From a virus, in the IMG/VR virus record IMGVR_UViG_3300034072_001021, positions 124,001 to 188,000 of that record: a DNA stretch of 64,000 bases, one strand, 5' to 3'. The first letter of the stretch is position 1, and each line of letters begins with the position of its first letter. Below the pieces are notes generated by a model. The model was not told the origin of the DNA, searched no databases, and worked only from the letters and a program-made list of their open reading frames with translations. Of this stretch, positions 16,927 to 27,300 are shown in pieces. Both the position numbers and the translations under genes were made by a program.

Positions 16927-17487
16927 ATGAGCAAAGAACAACGCGAAATGATGGATTCCGAAGACAAGCTCATCAAGACTTCGGGAAACCCATTGACTTG
17001 GTTGTTTCGTATGGTCCTGGCTCTTCCAGAGCTTAAGGTGAACTCGGTAAGCTGGAACAGTCGTCTGACTCGCTTCCTGCAAAGCGAATGGTCGCGAGTA
17101 CCGAAGAACTCCAAGGACATCGGACAAGAGCGGAATAACTTCAACCGAGCCATCTCCAAGAACCACATCACGTTCAGAACTTTCCAGAAAGCCATCCAGA
17201 TTCTGGGACCTCTGCGGTATTCTATGAGTATCCGTATGGAAATGCGTGGTGGTAAGGTGTTGGAGGTGACCACACCCATGTTCGTAAACGACTTTGCGAA
17301 GATGGATGATCTCCAATCGAAGTACAAGACCTACGGGTCTGAAGCCGCTAACGCCGACATCATTGACTACAATGACGAAGACAACGAAGTAATCGCCACT
17401 AGCGATCAGTTCGATGAGACGATGGGCGAGATCCCCGGCGAGTTCTGGGCCGGTGAAGACGACCCGTGGGGCAAGTTCCCCAAATAA
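16927..17487 (+). CDS. Hypothetical protein, 186 aa
   Basis: The start is ATG at 16927 (MSKEQREMMDSEDK...), 17 bases after the previous stop. A basic middle (SRLTRFLQSEWSRVPKNSKD) is followed by strands (YSMSIRMEMRGGKVLEVTTP) and a very acidic C-terminus (IIDYNDEDNEVIATSDQFDE). Such a charge split is common in nucleic-acid-binding phage proteins, but I recognise no family. Confidence 0.75.
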   Translation: MSKEQREMMDSEDKLIKTSGNPLTWLFRMVLALPELKVNSVSWNSRLTRFLQSEWSRVPKNSKDIGQERNNFNRAISKNHITFRTFQKAIQILGPLRYSMSIRMEMRGGKVLEVTTPMFVNDFAKMDDLQSKYKTYGSEAANADIIDYNDEDNEVIATSDQFDETMGEIPGEFWAGEDDPWGKFPK

Positions 17488-17531
17488 CTCTGGTTATCCG
17501 TCTCAGATAAGCTCATAACAGGAATGACATC

Positions 17532-18095
17532 ATGTCCGAAGAAGTAAACGCACCGGGTAACCAGCCCAACGAGATCGATCCCAGTCAGGACGGCGTGACT
17601 CATGTCAACGTCTATTCTCGTGGTGCGACTAGCCTTGGTCGCGCTCTGAGCAACATTGCCGAGTGCAATATCGATCACCCTTTCTACGGTCATTTCCGCT
17701 CTCTGGAGGGACTCTGGTTCTTCATGCGTACGGGTCACAAGAACGATGACTTCCGTATCATGAAGGGCATGAACGCCCGCACAGTCGGAAAGGACATGGA
17801 GGTAGTGCACTTCCCGATGTTCAACAAGATGTTCAAGTTGGGCATGCTGGAGAAGCTGGATCGCAATCCTCACCTCCAAAAGCAGTTGGTTGAAAACGAA
17901 CTGCCTCTGCAGCACTATTACGTCTACGGTAAGAAGGTGCTGCCTCAGACCCATCACCAGTGGCAACTCGATTACTGGATGCTGCTGCGTTCCTCTCTGA
18001 AGAATACAGGGTCTTTGGAAATGATTCGCAAGGAACTGATGGACAGCATCCGTTATCACATGGATGAAACCGCCAAGTCCGACGAGTCGAAATAA
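17532..18095 (+). CDS. NADAR-like domain protein, 187 aa
   Basis: After a disordered N-terminus (MSEEVNAPGNQPNE...), residues ~28-90 contain GATSLGRALSN, then PFYGHFRSLEGLWFFM and later MNARTVGKD. This is the layout of NADAR/YbiA-type domains: an LSNF-like start, a G...SxE segment whose Glu sits on the active-site helix, then an aromatic helix and a K/R-G segment. NADAR proteins act on ADP-ribose derivatives and some reverse guanine ADP-ribosylation, so in a phage it could oppose a DarT-type toxin or work in NAD metabolism. The match is by pattern only and the C-terminal half is unassigned. Confidence 0.45.
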   Translation: MSEEVNAPGNQPNEIDPSQDGVTHVNVYSRGATSLGRALSNIAECNIDHPFYGHFRSLEGLWFFMRTGHKNDDFRIMKGMNARTVGKDMEVVHFPMFNKMFKLGMLEKLDRNPHLQKQLVENELPLQHYYVYGKKVLPQTHHQWQLDYWMLLRSSLKNTGSLEMIRKELMDSIRYHMDETAKSDESK

Positions 18096-18104
18096 GTGAT
18101 CAGT

Positions 18105-18151
18105 CAGTCGGGGATACGTCCCCGACTGATCTTACTTTTATTTTTTCTTTT
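18105..18151 (+). terminator. Intrinsic terminator
   Basis: CAGTCGGGGA pairs with TCCCCGACTG (18119-18128), followed by a long T-rich run (CTTACTTTTATTTTTTCTTT). It separates the NADAR-like gene from the gene at 18163. Confidence 0.9.
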
Positions 18152-18162
18152 CAGGTGAGCGC

Positions 18163-19161
18163 ATGTCACTCATTTCCAAACCGTTGTTCAGAACGAATAA
18201 CACAGAGAACCTTGAGGCTGCAGACGCCTACGACATCACGAACAATCGACCGATCAACAAGATCTACGAGTCGGCTAAGAGCGGTATTCGTGATCTAGTC
18301 GAAAGTGCGGGCGGTGCTCGAAACATCGGTAATAGCATCAGTGCTCTGGTGCAGATGAAACAAGCTGGCTATGGCGGTAAAGAGCTGCTTCAGGCCAGTC
18401 TTGGCATGTTTGGTACCAGTGTAGCGGGTCTACTCAAGACAACTGGAGGAGCTGTATTCGATAAGGCTGCAGCATTCATCGATCTTGATCCGAGTATCGT
18501 CGAAAAAGTCAAGATTGGCGGTAACTACGTTGCAGACGCACTTGAGTATGGCGATCCATCGCGCCTCGGTGACCTTCAGGGCTTAGTTGGCATCATGGGT
18601 GATATGGGACTCGATCCTGACACCCTAGAGATGATCAATATTGGTGTCGAGTCTGCCGTATGGGGTGCTGCTCTTGCTGGTGCATCGTCACTGAACTTGT
18701 TCGATTACTTCGATGCAGTGCGGGACAACACTGACCCAGATGTCTACTATCAGGCGGTTGTATTCGCATTGCCAACAGTAGCCGGCATGGGTTCATTGCA
18801 AGGTCTCGATGCCATGTTGTCTGCAGTTGGTGCTGAGAACATTCTAGTTAACCAACCAGACTTCATTCAGATCTTCATCAGCAATTTCACCATCCCTACT
18901 CCACAACCAGCTGACCTTAAAGCGTACGGTGTTGAGTTGGTAAACAAGTTGAAATTGATTGATCGGAACTGGTACACATATCAACGTGGCGAAGAGACCA
19001 TCATCGACTTCAAGTACATGTCGACTCCGTCTCGAGATGCAGTCCGTGTACTGGAGCTTCACGATGAGATCGGTCCTGCTATCCAGATTGCCCAAGGCTA
19101 TCCTGAGATCGCAGTGAGCGATTCCTTGCGGGAACAATTCCCACTGATGGTTGCACAATGA
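18163..19161 (+). CDS. Hypothetical protein, 332 aa, probable virion protein
   Basis: The start ATG at 18163 follows CAGGTGAGC. The protein is Gly/Ala-rich and helical, with hydrophobic but interrupted stretches (LLQASLGMFGTSVAGLLK, AVWGAALAGASSLNLFDY). A more ordered C-terminal ~90 residues follows (IDRNWYTYQRGEETIIDFK...). I recognise no enzyme motif. It converges on two giant virion genes and could be a tail-assembly or ejected protein; that is inference from position. Confidence 0.75.
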   Translation: MSLISKPLFRTNNTENLEAADAYDITNNRPINKIYESAKSGIRDLVESAGGARNIGNSISALVQMKQAGYGGKELLQASLGMFGTSVAGLLKTTGGAVFDKAAAFIDLDPSIVEKVKIGGNYVADALEYGDPSRLGDLQGLVGIMGDMGLDPDTLEMINIGVESAVWGAALAGASSLNLFDYFDAVRDNTDPDVYYQAVVFALPTVAGMGSLQGLDAMLSAVGAENILVNQPDFIQIFISNFTIPTPQPADLKAYGVELVNKLKLIDRNWYTYQRGEETIIDFKYMSTPSRDAVRVLELHDEIGPAIQIAQGYPEIAVSDSLREQFPLMVAQ

Positions 19162-19167
19162 CATAAA

Positions 19168-19190
19168 GGCCAGGGGTAGTTCCCCTGGCC
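19168..19190. terminator. Bidirectional hairpin terminator
   Basis: GGCCAGGGG pairs with CCCCTGGCC between convergent genes. ACATA (19161-19165) and TATGT (19193-19197) can extend the base. Confidence 0.8.
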
Positions 19191-19199
19191 GATATGTCG

Positions 19200-21278
19200 T
19201 TATTGACGTTCTGAAGCCATGCCGATTGCTCTGGCAAGTTCTCCAGGAATAGAGTCCATGGTCCACATAGCCATCCGGCTCGGCGATACCATGTCATCCA
19301 TTGCTGCTTGTTGGCGCGCCAGACGAACAGCCCACTTACGCAGACCATTGATTTCAGCTTCAAGCGGAAGACCAGCCAAAATGGACAGGTAATCCGTATA
19401 GTTGTTATCGTCGTCATACACACTGCCGGAGAACGCCGATGCAATTGCTTGACCGGTATCGCCACCACCTTCGTTACCTGTAGCAGCACCAACTACCGCA
19501 CCAAACGCGTAACCACCTGCTTGAGCAACCGCACTACCCAGATCGAACGTTGGGTTAATCGGCATGTTGATTGCATTGGATAGATCGATGAGACCGACCG
19601 TTACATCAACTCCCAAGAAACCACCTACGTTGTTCCAACCCACATCACCAACACCGCGAGTGAATGACAACGAGTCAATCATTGCCAGTCGACTATGCGC
19701 ACGACCTTGTGCAAAGTACTCCACCAAGAAAGGTGACGTGTGAGACTGCTTACCAGTAGCCAGAGGAACTGCCATGGCGAACAGACAGCACATCGGAAGA
19801 ATGATGTTCTGTAGACGTGACATCGGATCGCCGTAGGGAGAACGCAACGGAATGTTCAGCGTCAACTTGTTGAAGTCGCAACTAGAACTGTCCCAGACCT
19901 TTGGAATGTCGACGAATGCAGAACCGGCCAACTGAGCCAGACCTTGGATACCCAAGCCCGTCGACACACCTTGAGCGAAATCACGCATGGCGTTGAATGC
20001 ACCGCCAACGATACCAGTACCTTCCAAGTTACCATCGAACATGGTGAAGCGGGTTTCGCGAGCCGTGGCAGACATGCCATTGAGCGTGCCCTGGATACTC
20101 GGTTCTTTGGTGCTGTTGTTAAATGACTCGGATTGCGTACCAGTGTAGTCTACACGGAAACTGACAAACTCAGAACCCATTCGTGCCTCAGCAAGAACAG
20201 CTTCAGCATACTGTTCAATATACGACTCGTCACCACGAACAGCATACTCGACGGAGTCTTTGTTAGCCTCTGCGTCTGCGTCACTCTGGTTACCAAACCG
20301 CTCATACTTCATCCAGACATCGGAGTATGCTTTAAGGGTCGCTGACGTGCTGTTACTCAGCTCCTTATACGCTCCGTTGAGGTCCTGTCCGTACAGATAG
20401 CCCTGGAAGATCTTTTTGATCTCATTCTTATCCGTCTTTCCTTTGAGTTTACCGCGAAGGATGTCATGACGAGCGTTGATCAGGCGTTGACCACGCTGGG
20501 CAATCGCAAATACATCGAGACCACCGTCTTCACGATATACCGTAGGAATCATCTTGTGATAAGCTTTGACATCTGTTTCGTCAAGGAGGTCTTCCTTGTT
20601 GAACAGAGCTTTACCGCCTTCATACATGACTCGCGGGATGATACCCATGTTGGCAGCAATGCCATTGACCATGCCAGAAACAGCAGACCAATAAGGATAC
20701 ATGGTGGGCTTCATGAAGTAGTACTTGCTGGCAGGACGTCTCAAGAAGAAGCGGATTACCTTGCCAGCAAACACAAACGGGATCAACGGAATCGACGCAA
20801 TCGAACCCATGGCCCAACCGAGGTTGTAGAAAAATCCAGGGGCACGACCAGTACGTGCCATAGACGCGGCAGGTACAGAGTAATAGTTCGCGTAGAACGA
20901 TGTCATCGAGTTGAACTCAGGGACACCGCAACGGAAATGGACTATCTGAGTGTTCTCGTAGAACTTCTCATGATAGACGCGGCCCATGCCATTGCCTTTG
21001 ACGCCATCCGTCTTGTTAATCCTCGACACACGAGGGATCAGGATGTTGTTACCTTTTGGATCAGATGCGTTACTGAACACGTTGTGCTTCAGATCTGCAT
21101 ACCGAGTGAATTGAGCCAGAGGATTGATAATGAAACATCCGCCCGGCGTGGTATCGCCAGCTTGCTGCATAGAGGTCGAATAGATGCGGTTAACCACCGC
21201 TTCATCGCCTCCGATTGCAGCATCTGCTGGCAGCAGAAAAGCTGATTTTACCCAGCCACTGTCAAGAATGTTATTCAT
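19200..21278 (-). CDS. Large virion protein with hydrophobic segments, 692 aa
   Basis: The ATG at 21276-21278 starts MNNILDSGWVKSAFLL; the upstream sequence has CCTGAGGTAG. The N-terminal third has a probable membrane segment (SIASIPLIPFVFAGKVIRFF, about 165-185). A second hydrophobic run (IILPMCCLFAMAVPLATG) lies near 500, and the C-terminal ~120 residues are Gly/Ala-rich (GGYAFGAVVGAATGNEGGGD). It follows the giant transglycosylase gene on the same strand, beyond a terminator. A role in the tail or in the DNA-injection channel is plausible. No catalytic motif is visible. Confidence 0.8.
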   Translation of the reverse strand: MNNILDSGWVKSAFLLPADAAIGGDEAVVNRIYSTSMQQAGDTTPGGCFIINPLAQFTRYADLKHNVFSNASDPKGNNILIPRVSRINKTDGVKGNGMGRVYHEKFYENTQIVHFRCGVPEFNSMTSFYANYYSVPAASMARTGRAPGFFYNLGWAMGSIASIPLIPFVFAGKVIRFFLRRPASKYYFMKPTMYPYWSAVSGMVNGIAANMGIIPRVMYEGGKALFNKEDLLDETDVKAYHKMIPTVYREDGGLDVFAIAQRGQRLINARHDILRGKLKGKTDKNEIKKIFQGYLYGQDLNGAYKELSNSTSATLKAYSDVWMKYERFGNQSDADAEANKDSVEYAVRGDESYIEQYAEAVLAEARMGSEFVSFRVDYTGTQSESFNNSTKEPSIQGTLNGMSATARETRFTMFDGNLEGTGIVGGAFNAMRDFAQGVSTGLGIQGLAQLAGSAFVDIPKVWDSSSCDFNKLTLNIPLRSPYGDPMSRLQNIILPMCCLFAMAVPLATGKQSHTSPFLVEYFAQGRAHSRLAMIDSLSFTRGVGDVGWNNVGGFLGVDVTVGLIDLSNAINMPINPTFDLGSAVAQAGGYAFGAVVGAATGNEGGGDTGQAIASAFSGSVYDDDNNYTDYLSILAGLPLEAEINGLRKWAVRLARQQAAMDDMVSPSRMAMWTMDSIPGELARAIGMASERQ

Positions 21279-21298
21279 GAACTACCTCAGGAAAAAAG

Positions 21299-21324
21299 TA
21301 GGTGTGGGGTTTCCCCCACACCTA
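21299..21324 (-). terminator. Intrinsic terminator of the giant tail gene
   Basis: TAGGTGTGGGG pairs with CCCCACACCTA over a 4-base loop. Read on the minus strand it is followed by TTTTTTC. It lies 8 bases after the stop of the gene at 21332-27733. Confidence 0.9.
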
Positions 21325-21331
21325 TTTCGGT

Positions 21332-24300
21332 TTACCCTCGTCCTACAGACACCGTGCTTTTAGCCGCGGACTTCGGAATAGTTACCTGGTCGTTGACGGC
21401 ACCTTTACCACTGTTGGAAGCGGCTTGCGCTGCGCCAGCGGCTTCGCTAGCAGCTTTACCGCTCTGCATCAACGATACGAGAGCGACCAACTGCTCCAGC
21501 TGAGCTTCGTTGACACCAATCAGTCGATTCAACGACTTATCAGCACCACCGAAGTTATCGGCTTGGCGTACAGCTTGAGCTGCAGTCTGAGAGTCAGCTG
21601 TGGCTGCTGCCATGGACATCGTAGCAGTGGTGTTCTGCGTCTGTCGGGCATCAGCCGTCTCAGTAGCGGTTTCAACAGGTGTCGACGTCACCGGTGCATC
21701 ATTCACAGTATTTGTCGATGGCGGTGGTGTTGCCGTACCTTGTCCTTTAACCAGCGACACAGTATCCACCTTACCGACCAACTCTGGATTGGCTGCGTTT
21801 GCGGCTGCTACTTCGGTAGAAGCAGTTTGATCCGTTGCAGGTTGGGATTGTGTCCCGCCCTTCATCGCCGATGCTACTTGTGCTGCATCGGGCATCCGCC
21901 ACTTGGTGAGCTTCTTGTCGAAGTCTCTGTACACATCAGCTACCGTCCGAGGTCTTCCCCGACTATCCCAGAAGATGGACGGGTTGGAACTAGCTTGATC
22001 GGCACCTACGTGATTAACGGCCGGATCGGCAGGGTTTGCCGACAGGAAACGCTTAGCACCGCCTGGGCCCAGGAAGTGAGCCAGGTAAACGTCAGTATCA
22101 GTCACGCCACGACTGCCGACCGAGTCCTTGATTTTATCCATGTTCTCTCGGATATATTCCAATCCAAGGAGAGCGTTGGCTCGCGGATCTGTCTGTCGTG
22201 TACCTGGCGCAATACCGTACTTCGCTGCGTACTTGCCCATCAGCTCATCCCAGGTATCATCGATCACCTGGTAGTAACTTGCAGCCGAAGAAAGGTAACG
22301 CTGTTCTTTCTTCGACCATGGGCGAGCATTTGGATTGAACGACGATTCGACACCTGCCACAGATGCAGCCAACGCAGGATCTACACCAACCATGTTGGCA
22401 GCTGCCATCAACGTATCGCGGGAGTTCTCCCATCCGTCACCTTTCGGCTGAGGGATGTCGTTGATGTTACCGCCGGTACCACCACCAGGGTGGTTGATTG
22501 GTGTTCCAACAGGGAACGTGGTTTGCCCAACTGCTGTTTGAGGAGTAACGGACTGGCCGTTTGACGAGATTGCACCTTGTTGAGGCGTTTTCTTATCATC
22601 GGAACCAAACCATCCTTTTACAGTATCCCATGCACCGCTAGCAGCGTCGGCGATTGACGAACCAATGTTACTCAAGATACCTGGTTTAGAACCATCGGTA
22701 GCAGGACGATTTACCTGGTTTGGATCGACATCCTCCAGTTCACCATTCTTACCACGGATCTTACCAGCGTTTGCAACTTTTGGATCTTGCAGGACTTTGT
22801 CCTTGATCTTCTGCTGCAGCTGATATAACGGTTCTTTCACCGAGTTCATGTCGTCGTTCAACACATACCCGCGGAACGGAGACTCCGTAATATCCCAAAC
22901 AGAGATACCAGCATTGTCTCGGGCGTTCGATGTCTCTTTCAAGACATCTAGCAGTTGTGCTGGGTCAAGTTTGGTACCGGCATCCTTAGCGTCAATGTTT
23001 GCACGCATCCGTACTGCACTGCAGTACGTAAGGAACGTCGGAAGGAAACGACGATGGAACCAGACGTAGGTTTTCTCCACCTCTGCGTCGCCCACTGGAG
23101 ACAGGATAGCTTCAGCAATCAGGTAAGCTGCCGGGATATCATCTATCTTTGCCTGTTTGTCCTTGTCGTAAGAGACTTTAGGGTACAGGGCTTGTTCCAG
23201 TGTTTCCAACTTGTAGACGTAGTTAGCCAGCAGTTCAGTAAGACCATAGGTACGGTATCTGACAGCCATGCCGTCATCAACAACACCGGAACCCATCGTC
23301 CAGAACGGACTCAGTTCAGCTCTGGTAACTGATGCAGTTACAGCACCGGCACCAGCAGCTGCCGTAGTGGCAGCAACCACTTTACCCAGTGTAGATTTAT
23401 CCCCGCTTGCGGTTGGCATTGTGCCGGCACCACCACCACCGCCAGATCCACCCTGTGTCTTACCGCTTGCACCCGCAGCTGCGCCACGTTGCTGAGAAGT
23501 CACAGTGTTGGATGCGGCTGTAGATGCAATGCCTGCGGCAGCGCCTGCTTTCAATGCATCGGCGTGTTGTTGAGAAGCTGACTTCGGCGCGTCTTTCCCT
23601 TCTTTCTCAGCGGCCTCTTTAACATCATCCTTAATGTCGTCATACTCGTCTTCAACGTCACCAGCATCGTATTCGAGTTCGTCTTCGTCGGCGAAGGGGG
23701 CATCCATCTCGTCAAAGATGTTCTCCTTACCTTTCATCGAAACACCGTTAACAAACTTGACAGCTGCCTGACCAACCACTTTAGCATCGACCTGACCAAT
23801 ATCGGTAGATTTGGTCAGTACGTACATGTTGGACACGTGAGTCAGATACACCTCGCGGAAACGACCGTAGAGGAACTTGGTCATCCGCATGAAGTGTTCG
23901 TTCTCTTTCGGATCGGAGCCTTCTTCCAACTCGACACCAAAGATCTTGGTGAGTTGTTCGACAGGAATGCCGGCCAGATCCAACTCGGCTTTGCCATCCT
24001 CAGACACTTTAACGTGTTTGCCAGCAAGCTTCTCCATCTCTGCAAGAGCAAGAACCTGCTTACTTTCCGGATCAGGTTCTACACCGTACTGGATCATACG
24101 CAGTCTTGCGAGCAGAGGGAGCTTGTCCTTCATAGCACCGTAGATCAGCGAACCGATCGCCACGATACCTGTGACAACACCGACAGCTGCCAGAACAGGA
24201 GCACTGACCAGACCTGCAGCGCCAGCAACCGCACCTAACGCCATGCGACCTAGCCACATTGCACCTGTACGAACTGCTTGACTGCCGAGCATCCGTCCAG

Positions 24301-27300
24301 CGAACTTGGTAGCACCCCATGCTCCTTTACCGAGCATCTTGGTCGCCCACCAGGCACCCTTAGCAAGACCACTGGTTGCACGAGCCCCCAATCGAACAGC
24401 CTTACCAAAATTACCCATTTTGTCAAGGCCTTTATTGGCCAGTCGTTTTGTCCAGTCCCATGCGCGCCCTATCTTACCACGGGGTTTGGCATTAGGTGTC
24501 CGACCCCGACGACCGTTACGTCGTCTACGATCACGATCATCACCGTCACCATCGCCCATGTCGATATAGGTATCGCCGTCGCCACCGCCCTCTTCTTCGT
24601 CACCCATGCCGAACTTGTCAAGAAGGGACTGTAACATCCCGCCTTTAGCCATCATTCCTTTGGTGTCGGCGTATTTGCCTTTTACAGCATCTTTCGCTTT
24701 GTCGGCAAGTTCTTTACGACGTGACCAGATGTCCTGCATTGATCCTTTACGGACCTTCTCAGTGGTGACTTGCTTGAGCGTTTCATACTGCAGTTGCACG
24801 GAACGGATGGCGAGCGTGAGCATGTCTTGCTCTTGATCGCCTGTCAGTTCACTGGTGATATCTGCGCCAGCTTTGTTGCCGGTGAAGAAACTCATCAGTC
24901 GCTTAATACGAGGTTTGAACTTGCGTCCTTCTGCAGTTACCTTGTCCTTAGCGAGATTACCCGCTTTGTACATTTCGCTGCCGAGATTATCTGCAAACTC
25001 ACCCAACGTACCCGTACCGCGCATTTCATTGACTTTGTTACCAAGAGTTGTGATGTGACCCTTTCCGCCAGCAATCATGCCTGCCGTCCAAGCCCCTGCC
25101 TGCGATCCCTTGAACTTGTCAAGGAACTTGCCGACCTTTCCTTTTACACGACCCTTAGCATCGGCAAATACACCAGTCGACACCAGATCATTGTAACGAA
25201 CCACAGCCTTGGTCTTTATTTCTTCGACATCACCGCGGATATCTTCCCAGCGAGTCAGGATTTCGCCAGTGGCTTTGTCCCGGTATTCGCCAGCCTTCAA
25301 TTTCCATTCTTGAAGGACAGGGTGATCTTCACCCTGAATCCAGATGTCTTTACCTGTTTTCTTCAGCTCTTCGAACTTAGGAAGAAGGGTGTTCTTCGTG
25401 TACGATTTACCAGACTCCACAGCAGATGAAGCTTTACCTTTCATCTTCTGGAAGTACTCTGACATCCGTGCACTAGCCGTATTGAGCGTACCATCGCCAC
25501 GACCACCACCACAGCCACAGTTAGTCAACTGCTGGAGCAGATCAACTGTCTGTGCATGAAACTCACGCGATTCCTTGAGAATGGTAACGAGAGTACTCTT
25601 GTTACCTAGGTATCGCTCGAGTCCTCCGAGGCGGGAGGCAGGGGCTTGGGCAGCAGCGGACAAATCATCAGCTCGAGCAGCATCGCCGGCAAGAACAGAA
25701 TCGATTTTACCAGCGCCCATGAGGCGATCAGCAAGGCCGCGCACCCGATCAGCAGGAGTCGGCTTCCCTTTTTCAGTTCCCGAAGAGCCTGCGCTCTCAT
25801 CTTCATTGTCGAGTATGGCTTCCCAGAATTTGTTGAAGTTAACTCTGTCCTCTCGACCATCCTTATCGCGCTCGATGTAACCGAGCTTGCGCATGCTATC
25901 CTTACCGAGTACATCACTCAGGATACGAACACGATCACCGACAGCTGGGATCATGCTACTCATGCGACGGAATTGATCCGTGATGTTGTTTGTCCGATTC
26001 AGGGCGTCAGTACTATTGTCCAGACGTTTACCAGTTTCCGGATCGAGATTGAACGTGTCAGCAATCAACGATACAACTTCGTCGACAACCGCATAGTCCT
26101 CACCCGGATACTGTTCACGTTGAACCAAGCGAGACGGCACAAGATCACGGCCGTTGGCCAGCTCGTCAAGAAGCTTGCGCTTCAGAACACGCTGTGCTTT
26201 AGGCGACATTACATCGCCACCGATCTCTTTCAGGAACTCGTCTGTAGCCAGACGCAGAGACTCACGTTCTTGACGCGGCATGATCTGCCGGCCGACATCA
26301 CGCAGTTGTTCTTTCTCTGTAGTGAAACCACCACGAACAAGGTTGTAGACCTTCTTCTCGGAATCTTTCTCGCCTGTAACAGCGATACGGGACCAGTGAG
26401 CAATCTCGGAGAGATAACCCGGAATGATTTCAATCAGGGAACGACGTGCGATCTTGTCGAACGAAGCAACTTCATCGAGACGGTCTACAGAATCACCACC
26501 AGCCTTACTGTCGAGAATGAACTTCGGCAGGAAGTCCTTCAGCAACTGCATACCGGCAGCTTTATAACCAGTACCTTCTTCACGAGTGTTGGCCCACTCG
26601 TTTACCTTCTGCGGAAGACCGGAGAAGATACCGCGCAGTTTCTCACTGCCACGAGCGATGTGTTTGTTCTTGGCCAACAGGGGAGAGATCGCCATTGCGG
26701 CACGATCACGGATTTCACCGCCGATCATCGAACCGACGACTTCACCACCCATACCGACTTTGTCGATATCCTCACCACCCATACCACCCATCATCGCCAT
26801 TGGCGATACAATGCCTTGGACCAGTCCAGAGACGTTGTCCATGACTTGCTTGGTGTAGTTCTGGGCCCAGTTGGAAATGGTGTTGAGGCCATTGCCCATC
26901 AGTTTCTGTCTGGCCAGCTGACCAAACATTTCACTGCCACGGATCTTCACTGCCTCAGGGAGCGCGGTGTTTTTCCGAATGTTCTCAAGGATAGCTTCGT
27001 GCTTCTGAGAACTAACAGTGAAAGCGTCAAGCAATTGTTTCGTTGTTGCAGCCTGACGATAATTCAGTTCCAGCATCTTCTGCTGGTACTTGACAGTAAT
27101 CTTGTCTTGATAACCTACAAGACGAGACATACTCCGGTTGATAGCAGTCAGAGCCTGGATGCTGGATTTGAACCGAGCTTGTTCCAGAGCCTTGTTTTCT
27201 ACTTTTTCAACCGCTTCTTGCTTTTGTTTTTCGCCATCAGCTTCGACACGGGCTTTGAAGATTTCAGCCAGCGCAGCCAGATCACCATCTTCTTGCTCTT

